Shown here one piece after another: positions 1 through 9,900 of a DNA stretch of 64,000 nucleotides; the stretch's first letter is position 1, and the number at the start of each line of letters is the position of its first letter. The position numbers and the translations under genes were made by a program. Source of the stretch: an uncultured Bacilli bacterium (GTDB lineage: Bacteria > Bacillota_I > Bacilli_A > RF39 > UBA660); contig CAKPJX010000003.1 in assembly GCA_934163035.1 (NCBI GenBank), positions 1 to 64,000 on the forward strand, given 5' to 3'. The notes beneath the pieces are model-generated. The model was given only the letters and a program-made list of their open reading frames with translations. It searched no databases and was not told where the DNA came from.

Positions 1-76
1 TTTTACCATGATCTACGTGTCCAATTGTACCAATGTTAACATGTGGTTTTGAACGATCAAATTTTTCTTTTGCCAT
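1..76 (-). CDS. tuf: Elongation factor Tu, N-terminal fragment (cut by window edge)
   Basis: Only the first 25 codons are in the window. The reading begins MAKEKFDRSKPHVNIGTIGH and goes on through DHGK, which is the EF-Tu N-terminus with the start of the G1 P-loop. EF-Tu is the GTPase that delivers aminoacyl-tRNA to the ribosome. A strong GAGGAGG Shine-Dalgarno precedes the ATG. It is the last gene of the rpsL-rpsG-fusA-tuf (str) order and also has its own promoter in the 82-bp gap after fusA, so it can be made above the level of its operon partners. The identification is firm despite truncation, because the start and P-loop are diagnostic. Confidence 0.95.
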   Translation of the reverse strand, partial: MAKEKFDRSKPHVNIGTIGHVDHGK

Positions 77-108
77 ATTATAAATTCCTCCTCTTATATA
101 CAATATTT

Positions 109-137
109 ATTTTATCTAATAATTGAATATTTTTCAA
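109..137 (-). promoter_or_regulatory. Sigma-A-type promoter for tuf
   Basis: Read on the minus strand, the fusA-tuf gap has TTGAAA (132-137), a 17-bp spacer and TAAAAT (109-114), about 30 nt upstream of the tuf start. This fits an internal promoter that boosts EF-Tu. It was found by consensus reading only. Confidence 0.55.
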
Positions 138-158
138 CTATTTGATATCAAATTTTAA

Positions 159-2228
159 TTAATTTCCACTTTTTTTAATTATTTCTTCAGAAATATTTTT
201 AGGTACTTCTTCATAATGATCTGGGAACATTACGAACTGTGCTCTACCTTGTGTATTAGAACGTAAAGTAGTAGCATAACCAAACATTTCTGATAATGGA
301 ACCATAGCACTTAACTTAACAGCATTTCCTTGTGCTTCTTGACCAAGTGGCTTACCACGACGAGAAGTTAAGTCACCCATAACGTTACCAAAATATTCTT
401 CTGGAGTAGTAACTTCAACCTTCATTATTGGCTCAAGTAGTACAGGCTTACATTTATTTTTAGCTTCTTTTAATGCAAAGCTAGCTGCAATCTTAAATGC
501 CATTTCGTTAGAGTCAACATCATGATAAGAACCATCGTATAATGTTGCCTTAACATCTATCATAGGATATCCTGCAAGAACACCTGTTTGTAAAGCTTCT
601 TGTAATCCTTTGTCAACTACTGGGATATATTCACGAGGAACTACACCACCAACTATTTCATCAACAAATTCATAACCCTTATCTGGATTTGGCTCAAATC
701 TAACCCAAACATGACCATATTGACCACGTCCACCAGATTGTTTAATATATTTACCTTCACACTCACCAGCTTGCTTAATAGTTTCACGATAAGCAACTTG
801 TGGTGCACCTACATTAGCCTCAACGTTAAATTCACGTCTCATACGATCAACTAATACATCTAAGTGTAATTCACCCATACCAGCTATAACTGTTTGACCA
901 GTTTCATGATCAGTGTGAACTTTAAACGTAGGATCTTCTTCAGCTAATTTTTGTAATGCTAATGCCATCTTATCTTGATCTGCTTTAGATTTTGGTTCTA
1001 CAGCTAATTGAATAACTGGTTCTGGAACAACTAAACTTTCCAAAACAATTGGCTTTTTCTCATCACATAAAGTATCACCAGTTGTAGTATTCTTTAATCC
1101 AACTGCAGCAGCTATATCTCCAGTGTATACATCTGAAATTTCCTTACGGTTATTAGCATGCATTTGAAGAATACGACCAACTCTCTCTTTTGAATCTTTA
1201 GTAGAGTTTAAAACATATGAACCACTTGATAAGTGACCAGAATAAACTCTGAAGAATGTTAAACGTCCAACGAATGGATCAGTCATAACTTTAAATGCTA
1301 ATGCAGCAAAAGGTTCACTGTCACTAGGATGACGTAATTCTTCTTCACCTTTTAAATTGTGTCCCTTTATAGATTCAACATCTAATGGACTTGGTAAATA
1401 ATCAATAACGGCATCCATTAAAGGTTTAATACCCTTATTTCCTAAAGCATCTCCACACATAACAGGGAAAAATTCAGTAGAAAGACAACCTTTACGTATA
1501 GCACGTTTAATCATTTCAACAGTAACTTCTCCACCATCAAGGTAAGTTTCCATCATTTCATCATCAAACTCAGCAACTGAGTCGATTAATTCAGCATGTT
1601 TTTCTTCAACCAAAGATTTTAAATCTTCAGGAATTTCAATTGCTTTAGCATCTTCTTCAGGCTTACCATCAAATTCAATAGCTTTCATAGTAACTAAATC
1701 AATAACTCCGCGGAAGTCATCTTCAGCACCAATAGGCCATTCAATTGCCTTAGCATTAACTCCTAAACGATCTTTAATTGACTTTAAACTATATGCAAAA
1801 TCAGCACCCATTTTACCCATTTTATTTGCAAAAATAATTCTAGGTACCATAAATTCATCAGCTTGACGCCATACTGTTTCCATTTGAGATTCAACACCAG
1901 CTTGGGCATCAAGTAATGCTACTGATCCATCTAATACTCTCAAACTACGACTAACTTCAATAGTAAAGTCTACGTGTCCTGGAGTATCAATGATATTATA
2001 ACGATATCCTTTCCAATGAACAGTTGTAGCAGCAGATGTGATAGTAATACCACGCTCTTTTTCTTGCTCCATCCAATCCATTTGTGCAGCACCATCATGA
2101 GTTTCTCCTATTTTATGGATATTACCACCATGAAATAGAATACGCTCAGTAGTAGTAGTTTTACCTGCATCGATATGAGCCATAATACCAAAATTTCTAG
2201 TTTTTTCTAAAGACGTATCTCTTGTCAT
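159..2228 (-). CDS. fusA: Elongation factor G
   Basis: A 689-residue translational GTPase that drives ribosome translocation and, with RRF, subunit recycling. The N-terminal G domain shows the P-loop AHIDAGKTTTTERIL near residue 17, switch II DTPGHVDF near residue 81 and NKMGK near 135. EF-G domains II-V follow, including GGVVPREYIPVVDKGLQ in domain IV. The length is normal for bacterial EF-G. The start ATG lies 12 nt after rpsG in the str operon and is preceded by an AAGGGAG-like ribosome site. No second fusA paralogue is seen here. The annotation is secure. Confidence 0.98.
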   Translation of the reverse strand: MTRDTSLEKTRNFGIMAHIDAGKTTTTERILFHGGNIHKIGETHDGAAQMDWMEQEKERGITITSAATTVHWKGYRYNIIDTPGHVDFTIEVSRSLRVLDGSVALLDAQAGVESQMETVWRQADEFMVPRIIFANKMGKMGADFAYSLKSIKDRLGVNAKAIEWPIGAEDDFRGVIDLVTMKAIEFDGKPEEDAKAIEIPEDLKSLVEEKHAELIDSVAEFDDEMMETYLDGGEVTVEMIKRAIRKGCLSTEFFPVMCGDALGNKGIKPLMDAVIDYLPSPLDVESIKGHNLKGEEELRHPSDSEPFAALAFKVMTDPFVGRLTFFRVYSGHLSSGSYVLNSTKDSKERVGRILQMHANNRKEISDVYTGDIAAAVGLKNTTTGDTLCDEKKPIVLESLVVPEPVIQLAVEPKSKADQDKMALALQKLAEEDPTFKVHTDHETGQTVIAGMGELHLDVLVDRMRREFNVEANVGAPQVAYRETIKQAGECEGKYIKQSGGRGQYGHVWVRFEPNPDKGYEFVDEIVGGVVPREYIPVVDKGLQEALQTGVLAGYPMIDVKATLYDGSYHDVDSNEMAFKIAASFALKEAKNKCKPVLLEPIMKVEVTTPEEYFGNVMGDLTSRRGKPLGQEAQGNAVKLSAMVPLSEMFGYATTLRSNTQGRAQFVMFPDHYEEVPKNISEEIIKKSGN

Positions 2229-2240
2229 AATAGCTCCCTT

Positions 2241-2708
2241 CTACCATCTATAATGAGCATAAGCTTTATTAGCTTCAGCCATTCTATGAGTATCTTCACG
2301 TTTCTTAACAGCTGCACCTGTACCATTAGATGCATCAATTATTTCATTGGCTAAATTATCAGCCATGCCTTTACCACCGCGTTCACGAGAATACTTTGTA
2401 AGCCATCTAAGACCCAAAGCAAGACCTCTCGCTGGACTTACCTCTATAGGTACTTGATAGTTAGCACCACCAACACGACGACTCTTAACTTCAAGTTGCG
2501 GTATAATATTTTTCATAGCTTCTTCAAAAACTTCAAGAGCATCCCTACCGGTCTTGTTCTTTACTTTATCAAAAGCTTCATAAACTATAGATTGTGCGAT
2601 TCCCTTTTTACCATCCAACATAATAGTGTTAATTAATTTAGCAACAACTTTTGACTTATATATTGGATCTGGTAAAATATCTCTTTTAGCAGCACGTCTC
2701 TTACGCAT
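2241..2708 (-). CDS. rpsG: 30S ribosomal protein S7
   Basis: A 155-residue protein beginning MRKRRAAKRDILPDPIYKSK, typical of uS7, which nucleates the head of the 30S subunit and touches the E-site tRNA. The conserved segments GGANYQVPIEV and ALRW-like (GLRWLTKYSRERGG) are present. It sits between rpsL and fusA, with gaps of 29 and 12 nt, in the standard str operon order. In other bacteria S7 is the autoregulator of this operon; no site for that could be recognised here. Confidence 0.98.
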   Translation of the reverse strand: MRKRRAAKRDILPDPIYKSKVVAKLINTIMLDGKKGIAQSIVYEAFDKVKNKTGRDALEVFEEAMKNIIPQLEVKSRRVGGANYQVPIEVSPARGLALGLRWLTKYSRERGGKGMADNLANEIIDASNGTGAAVKKREDTHRMAEANKAYAHYRW

Positions 2709-2737
2709 TTTTACTTCCTCCCTTCAAAAATACAATT

Positions 2738-3157
2738 TTACTTACTGTCTTTTGGTTTTTTTGCACCATACTTACTACGACCTTGTTTACGGTCTTTAAC
2801 ACCAGCAGTATCTAAAGTACCACGAATTATGTGATAACGAACTCCGATTAAGTCCTTAACACGTCCACCACGAATCAATACAACACTATGTTCTTGTAAG
2901 TTATGACCAATTCCAGGAATGTAAGTATCTACTTCCTTACCATTAGATAAACGTACACGAGCATACTTACGTAATGCAGAGTTTGGCTTCTTAGGTGTCT
3001 TAGTACCAACACGAGTACATACACCACGTTTTTGAGGTGAATTAACATCAGTTGTTTTCTTTTGAATAGTATTTAAACCGATTCCTAAAACAGGGGCTTT
3101 ACTCTTTCTTACCTTATCATTACGATTTTTATGAACTAATTGGTTAATTGTAGGCAT
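2738..3157 (-). CDS. rpsL: 30S ribosomal protein S12 with Ile at a conserved Pro
   Basis: A 139-residue uS12, the decoding-centre protein. It begins MPTINQLVHKNR and carries the TPKKPNSALRKYARVRLSNG loop and the IPGIGHNLQEHSVVLIRGGR segment. The normally invariant Pro of the RVKDLPGVRYH loop (E. coli Pro90) is replaced by Ile104 (codon ATC, 2846-2848), so the loop reads RVKDLIGVRYH. The lysine loop is normal. It is the first gene of the str operon, with AAGGAGATATATTTT as ribosome site and a near-consensus promoter about 100 nt upstream. Pro90 changes in E. coli alter streptomycin response and accuracy, so the variant may matter functionally. Confidence 0.97.
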   Translation of the reverse strand: MPTINQLVHKNRNDKVRKSKAPVLGIGLNTIQKKTTDVNSPQKRGVCTRVGTKTPKKPNSALRKYARVRLSNGKEVDTYIPGIGHNLQEHSVVLIRGGRVKDLIGVRYHIIRGTLDTAGVKDRKQGRSKYGAKKPKDSK

Positions 3158-3254
3158 AAAATATATCTCCTTTCTTTACACATATCCAGGTGTGTCATTT
3201 TACCCTTTAAATAAAACTTTGCATAAAAAGCAAAGCTATTTAACCAGCAAAAAT

Positions 3255-3283
3255 AATATAACACCTTATAAAAACAATGTCAA
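3255..3283 (-). promoter_or_regulatory. Sigma-A promoter of the str operon
   Basis: On the minus strand TTGACA (3278-3283) is followed after exactly 17 bp by TATATT (3255-3260). About 100 nt of leader follow before rpsL, including a hairpin-forming AACTTTGC...GCAAAG segment. The promoter lies just downstream of the rpoC terminator, so rpoBC and rpsL-rpsG-fusA are separate transcription units. Confidence 0.75.
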
Positions 3284-3324
3284 TACTCATATTAAAAACT
3301 TATTCAAAAAAATGATTTTTATAA

Positions 3325-3348
3325 CAAAAAGGAGTAGAACTCTACTCC
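3325..3348 (-). terminator. Intrinsic terminator of rpoBC
   Basis: An 8-bp stem GGAGTAGA / TCTACTCC (3331-3348) overlaps the rpoC stop codon and is followed on the minus strand by TTTTTG. It is a compact rho-independent terminator. Confidence 0.8.
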
Positions 3349-6300
3349 ATAAATTGGTCTTCTAATTTTTCTAATGGTTCTTCATCCATAAATTCTGATT
3401 TAAGCTCAAATTCAACATCTCTATAAGCTTTACTACCAGTACCTGCAGGAATCAATTTACCAATTATTACATTCTCTTTTAATCCAGATAGTGGATCAAC
3501 TTTACCCTTTATAGCAGCATCTGTTAAGATTCTAGTAGTCTCTTGGAATGATGCAGCAGATAAGAATGAATCAGTTTCAAGAGCGGCCTTAGTAATACCT
3601 AATAATATTGGCTTCCCTAAAGCAGGCTTTTTACCTTTAATAATTGCATCTTTATTACCATCAGTAAATTCTCTAAAGTTAACTAAAGAACCAGGTAAGA
3701 ATTTAGTATCTCCACTTTCAACGATTCTAATCTTAGAAATCATTCTTCTAGCTATTACCTCAACGTGCTTATCAGAAATATCAACGCCTTGAGATCTATA
3801 TGTATTTTGAACTTCTTTTAGTATATATTCTTGAGTAGTAATTGGATCAGTAACAGCAAGTAATTCTTTAGGACTAATAGCTCCTTCAGTAAGTCTATCT
3901 CCACAGCTAACTGTATCACCCTTTGCAACACAAAGTTTAGAACCATAATTAGTAACATGTTCTTTAGTCTCTAATTTGTTAGTAATACTAATCTTATATT
4001 TACCATGATCTTCTTTAATTTTTGAAACTGTACCATCAATCTCAGCAATAGTTGCTTTTGCTTTTGGATTACGAGCTTCAAATAATTCTTGAACACGAGG
4101 AAGACCTTGAGTAATATCAGCATCACCACCGTGAGCAACTCCACCAGAGTGGAATGTACGCATTGTAAGCTGAGTACCAGGTTCACCGATTGATTGAGCA
4201 GCCATAACACCAATAGCTTCACCAACTTCTACTAAGTTACCAGTAGCTAAGTTACGACCATAACATTTTTGACATACACCGTTAGGAGTAGCACAAGTTA
4301 AAATAGTACGTATTTCAACTTCAGTTATACCAGCTGCTACAATTTTATCAGCTAAAGATTCAGTAATCATTTGTAATTTATCAACAATTACTTCTTTAGT
4401 TTCTGGATTAATAATCTTCTTATTAGCAAATCTACCAACAATACGATCATGTAAGCTTTCAATTACAGAACCTGTTTTTTCATTAATAAATGCATGAACA
4501 ACAACACCTTGATCAGTACCACAGTCTTCTTCACGAACAATCATGTCTTGACTGACATCAACTAAACGACGAGTCAAGTACCCAGAATCTGCAGTTTTTA
4601 AAGCTGTATCTGCTAAACCTTTACGAGTACCATGAGTAGATAAGAAGAATTCAGCAACTGACAAACCTTCGATAAAGTTTGAAAGAATTGGAATTTCTAC
4701 TGATGTACCATCTGGCTTAGCCATAATACCACGCATACCAGCAACTTGAGTAAAGTTTGAAATATTACCACGAGCCTTAGAGTTCATCATTATGAATATT
4801 GGATTATCAATATCGGTATGTGAAATAGTTTCAAGTTCAGCTTTTACTTGGTCAGTAGCATTATTCCAAGTACTAATAACGTTGTTATAACGTTCTTCAT
4901 CAGTTATTAAACCTCTCTTATACTGTTTATTAATCTTATCAACAGTCTTTTGAGCTTCAGCAACAATTTCAGGTTTCTTCTGACTAGTTTCAACATCAGC
5001 CATACTAACAGTAATACCAGAGATAGTAGAATACTTAAATCCTAAATCTTTTAAACTATCAAGCATGATAGATGTTTCAGTCGTTTTATAGCGTTTAAAT
5101 ATTTGTGCAATAATTTTTTCAAGAGTTCCTTTAACAAAAGGATTAACTAAAGGCATCTCTTTAATAGCCTCAGGTATATTAACTCCTCTGTCTAAGAAAT
5201 ACTTATTAGGAGTAATACTAGAAATATTAGTATCAGTAGGTTCATTAATATAAGCAAATGAATCTGGTAAAATCTCATTAAACTTAATCTTTCCTACAGT
5301 AGTAACTAAATATTTACCCTTCTGACTCTCTGTAAATAATTTATGTTTAAATGAATCAACTGGAATAGCAATACGAGTATGTAATGTTATTTCACGTCTT
5401 TCATAAGCCATCAAAGCTTCATTAGTATTTTTAAATACTCTACCTTCACCATCTTCTCCAGCTTTTTCCATAGTTATATAGTAATTACCTAAAACCATGT
5501 CCTGACTTGGAGTAACAATAGGATCACCACTTGAAGGTTTTAAGATGTTGTTAGCACCTAACATTAATAATCTAGCTTCTGCTTGAGCCTCTTCTGATAA
5601 TGGAACGTGAACAGCCATCTGGTCACCATCAAAGTCAGCGTTAAATGCTGGGCAAACTAATGGGTGTAGACGAATAGCCTTACCACCAACTAAAATTGGT
5701 TCAAATGCTTGAATACCAAGTCTATGTAGTGTAGGAGCTCTGTTTAACATAACAGGATGTTCTTTAATAACTTCCTCTACTATATCCCAAACAACAGGAT
5801 CTTGATTATCTATTAGTCTTTTTGCGGCCTTAATATTATGAGCTATATCTTTTTTTACTAAACCATTAATAACATGAGGTTTAAATAATTCAAGAGCCAT
5901 CTCTTTAGGTATACCACATTGATACATTTTTAAACTTGGTCCAACAACTATAACAGAACGACCAGAATAATCAACACGTTTACCTAATAAGTTCTGACGG
6001 AAACGACCTTGTTTACCTTTTAACATACTAGATAAAGATTTTAAAGGTCTATTTCCAGCACCAGTTATACTTCTACCACGACGTCCATTATCAAATAAAG
6101 CGTCAACTGCCTCTTGTAACATACGTTTTTCATTTTGAATAATGATACCAGGAGCTCCTAGATCTATAAGTTTCTTTAAACGATTATTACGATTTATTAC
6201 TCTTCTATATAAATCATTTAAGTCACTAGTAGCAAATCTTCCACCATCTAATTGAATCATCGGTCTAAGATCAGGTGGAATTACAGGGATACAATCAAGT

Positions 6301-6980
6301 ATCATCCACTCTGGCTTATTTCCAGATTTATAGAAAGCATCTAAGACATCCAAACGTTTTAATAACCTAGTTCTCTTTTGACCTTGAGCAGTCTCTAATT
6401 CACTAGTTATTTTATCTATATCAGCCTTTAAGTCAACCTTCTTTAGCAATTCCTTAATTGCTTCAGCTCCCATGCCAACTTTAAAGCCAGTACCATATTT
6501 TTCATAATATGCACGATATTCTTTTTCAGAAAGTGTTTGCTTATTCTCTAAAGGAGCATTTCCTTTATCAACAACAACATAACTAACAAAGTATAAAACT
6601 TCTTCCAAATCTCTAGGACTCATATCAAGAACTAATCCCATACGAGAAGGGACACCTTTAAAGAACCAAATGTGAGATACAGGAGTCGCAAGTTCAATAT
6701 GACCCATACGTTCACGACGAACCTTTGATCTTGTAACTTCAACTCCACATCTATCACATACTATATTTTTATAACGAACTCGCTTATACTTACCACAAGC
6801 ACATTCAAAATCTTTAGATGGTCCAAAAATCTTTTCACAGAACAAACCATCACGTTCTGGTCTAAGAGTACGATAATTAATAGTTTCAGGTTTTTTTACT
6901 TCACCATAAGACCATTCACGAATTCTTTCTGGAGAAGCTATACCTATTTTTAAAGCATCAAATTTATTAACTTCTATCAT
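3342..6980 (-). CDS. rpoC: RNA polymerase beta' subunit
   Basis: A 1212-residue beta' subunit forming the catalytic clamp of RNA polymerase. The N-terminal zinc ribbon has Cys60, Cys62, Cys75 and Cys78. The catalytic magnesium loop reads FNADFDGDQMAVH. The bridge-helix/trigger-loop region, including the GEPGTQLTMRTFHSGG motif, and a second zinc site (CATPNGVCQKCYG) follow. The length matches Bacilli RpoC. Its ATG overlaps the rpoB stop by one base (TAATG), implying translational coupling. The stop codon is embedded in the terminator hairpin. Confidence 0.98.
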   Translation of the reverse strand: MIEVNKFDALKIGIASPERIREWSYGEVKKPETINYRTLRPERDGLFCEKIFGPSKDFECACGKYKRVRYKNIVCDRCGVEVTRSKVRRERMGHIELATPVSHIWFFKGVPSRMGLVLDMSPRDLEEVLYFVSYVVVDKGNAPLENKQTLSEKEYRAYYEKYGTGFKVGMGAEAIKELLKKVDLKADIDKITSELETAQGQKRTRLLKRLDVLDAFYKSGNKPEWMILDCIPVIPPDLRPMIQLDGGRFATSDLNDLYRRVINRNNRLKKLIDLGAPGIIIQNEKRMLQEAVDALFDNGRRGRSITGAGNRPLKSLSSMLKGKQGRFRQNLLGKRVDYSGRSVIVVGPSLKMYQCGIPKEMALELFKPHVINGLVKKDIAHNIKAAKRLIDNQDPVVWDIVEEVIKEHPVMLNRAPTLHRLGIQAFEPILVGGKAIRLHPLVCPAFNADFDGDQMAVHVPLSEEAQAEARLLMLGANNILKPSSGDPIVTPSQDMVLGNYYITMEKAGEDGEGRVFKNTNEALMAYERREITLHTRIAIPVDSFKHKLFTESQKGKYLVTTVGKIKFNEILPDSFAYINEPTDTNISSITPNKYFLDRGVNIPEAIKEMPLVNPFVKGTLEKIIAQIFKRYKTTETSIMLDSLKDLGFKYSTISGITVSMADVETSQKKPEIVAEAQKTVDKINKQYKRGLITDEERYNNVISTWNNATDQVKAELETISHTDIDNPIFIMMNSKARGNISNFTQVAGMRGIMAKPDGTSVEIPILSNFIEGLSVAEFFLSTHGTRKGLADTALKTADSGYLTRRLVDVSQDMIVREEDCGTDQGVVVHAFINEKTGSVIESLHDRIVGRFANKKIINPETKEVIVDKLQMITESLADKIVAAGITEVEIRTILTCATPNGVCQKCYGRNLATGNLVEVGEAIGVMAAQSIGEPGTQLTMRTFHSGGVAHGGDADITQGLPRVQELFEARNPKAKATIAEIDGTVSKIKEDHGKYKISITNKLETKEHVTNYGSKLCVAKGDTVSCGDRLTEGAISPKELLAVTDPITTQEYILKEVQNTYRSQGVDISDKHVEVIARRMISKIRIVESGDTKFLPGSLVNFREFTDGNKDAIIKGKKPALGKPILLGITKAALETDSFLSAASFQETTRILTDAAIKGKVDPLSGLKENVIIGKLIPAGTGSKAYRDVEFELKSEFMDEEPLEKLEDQFME

Positions 6981-9900
6981 TAAATATCAGCTCCTTCCTC
7001 AAAACTATCTTCCATATCTTCAACAAACTCTTCGTCTAAGTCATTCATATCCTCGTCTTCATCCTCATCGATATCATCATCAACAAGTACATCTTCATCA
7101 GTAGTAACAACATTCAAATCTTTTGTTAACTCTCTAGTTGGTGACTTTTCCAATTCATCAATAGATAAATTTAAATCTTCTCTATCTTCAGCATCTTCTA
7201 TTTCTTTTAATTGTAATGTTTCACCTTCATCATTAATGATAGATATATCAAGACCTAGTGCTTGGAATTCTTTCATCAATACTCTGAATGATTCAGGAAC
7301 ACCAGCTCTATTTATTTCTTGTCCCTTAATAATAGACTCATAAACTTTAACACGTCCTACAACATCATCAGATTTAACAGTTAAAATTTCTTGTAATGTA
7401 TGTGCAGCACCATATGCATACAATGCCCAAACTTCCATTTCTCCAAATCTCTGTCCACCAAATTGAGCTTTTCCTCCAAGTGGTTGTTGAGTAACTAATG
7501 AATAAGGTCCAGTAGAACGAGCATGTAACTTATCATCAACCATGTGATGAAGTTTAATCATGTACATTACACCAACAGCAATTCTATGATCAAATGGTTC
7601 ACCGGTACGTCCATCATAAAGAACTGTTTTACCATCTTCAGCCATTCCGGCTTCTTTCATCATTGCCTTTATATCATCTATATGTGCTCCGTCAAAAACT
7701 GGAGTAGCAATATGAACACCTAACTTCTTACAAGCCATACCCATATGGATTTCAAGAATCTGTCCAAAGTTCATACGAGAAGGAACACCCTGAGGGTTAA
7801 GCATAATATCAACAGGAGTACCATCTGGTAAGTATGGCATATCTTCTTGAGGAAGAATTAGAGAAATAACACCCTTATTACCATGACGTCCAGACATCTT
7901 ATCTCCTACTTGTATCTTACGCTTTTGAATTATATATACACGAATAACTTTAGAAACACCAGCAGGTAATTCATCATTATCTTTTCTAGAATAAATTTTA
8001 ATATCATGAACAATTCCATCACCACCATGAGGAACGCGTAATGATGTATCACGAACTTCACGAGTTTTCTCACCAAATATTGCATGTAGCAATTTTTCTT
8101 CAGAAGTAAGTTCTGCCATACCCTTAGGTGTAACTTTACCAACAAGGATATCACCTTCTTTAACTTCTGTACCAATAGCTACAATACCATTCTCATCCAA
8201 ATTACGACGAGCTTCCTCACTTACATTTGGAATATCTCTAGTTATTTCTTCAGGTCCAAGTTTAGTTTCACGACATTGCATTTCATAATCTTCAAGATGT
8301 AGTGATGTATACTTATCATCTTTAACTAAGTTTTCATTTAAGATAACAGCATCTTCATAGTTATATCCATTAAATGTCATGAAGGCAACTGTCATATTTT
8401 TACCTAATGCTAATTCACCCATATCAGTAGAATTACCATCTGCTAAAATAGTTTTACCAGCTACAACTTTATCACCAGGATGAACAATAGGTCTTTGATG
8501 AGAACAAATACTAGAGTTTGCAAGTTCAAAGTTAGCTAAAGTATATGTATCTTTTCCTTCCTTTGTCTTAACAATAATTTTCTTAGCATCCGCATATTCA
8601 ACAATACCATCACCCTTAGCAATTACCTCAACACCAGAATCCTTTGCTGCTATAAACTCAACACCTGTACCAACATATGGAGCTTCTGTCTTAATTAAAG
8701 GCATAGCTTGACGTTGCATGTTCGCTCCCATTGAAGCACGAGTAGCATCATCATGCTCTAGGAATGGAATACAACTAGTAGTAACAGAAACAACCTGTTG
8801 AGGAGATACGTCAATATAATCAACTTGTTCAGGTTTAGCTAAAATATTTTCTCCACGGAAACGAGCATTTACAAACTCATCTGTAATTGTATTATCTTCA
8901 TCAGTTCCAACAGTTGATTGTGAAATAATATAATCTAATTCTTCATCAGCTGTTAAATAACATACTTCATCAGTAATATGACAATTATTAACTTTTCTAT
9001 AAGGAGTCATTATAAATCCATAATCATCAATTTTAGCATAACTTGCTAATGATGTAATAAGTCCGATGTTAGGTCCTTCTGGAGACTCAATTGGACAAAT
9101 ACGACCATAGTGTGAAGAGTTAACGTCACGAACTTCAACACCAGCTCTATCACGAGAAAGACCACCAGGTCCTAATGCAGATAAACGACGTTTATTAGTA
9201 AGTTCTGCAATTGGATTTGTTTGATCCATGAATTGTGAAAGTTGACTGCTTCCAAAGAATTCTTTCATAGCAGCGGTAACTGGTCTAATATTTATAAGAG
9301 TCTTAGGAGTAACTTCTTCCATTTCTTGAGTAGTCATTCTTTCTCTAATAACTCTCTCCATTCTAGAAACACCAATTCTAAATTGATTCTGTAAAAGTTC
9401 TCCAACTTGACGAATACGTCTATTACCTAAATGATCGATTTCATCAAAGTTTCCTACTCCACCTAATAAATTCAAATAATATGAAACAGAAGCAAAAACA
9501 TCAGAAATAGTTAATCTCTTAACATTAATTGATTGATCATTACCGATAACAGAAATAGTCTTCTTTTTATCAGCAGGATCATATATTTTAACTATTTGTA
9601 CTTTATTATATTGATCTAATTCTTCATTAACTTTAACTTCACAAACACCAAAACCTTTAGAAAGAGCTTCCTTCAATTTAGGTAAGTTTGCCTTAGTTAT
9701 AACATCACCCTTAGAGAAAACAACATTACCATCAACTATAATATCTTCAGCTAATGTTTGATCTAATAATCTATCAGCAACATTTAATTTACGATTAAAT
9801 TTATATCTACCAACTTTAGCTAAATCATATCTAAACTCATCGAAGAAACGAGTAATAATTTGGTTCTTTGATGAATCCAAAGTAGCAGGCTCACCAGGTC

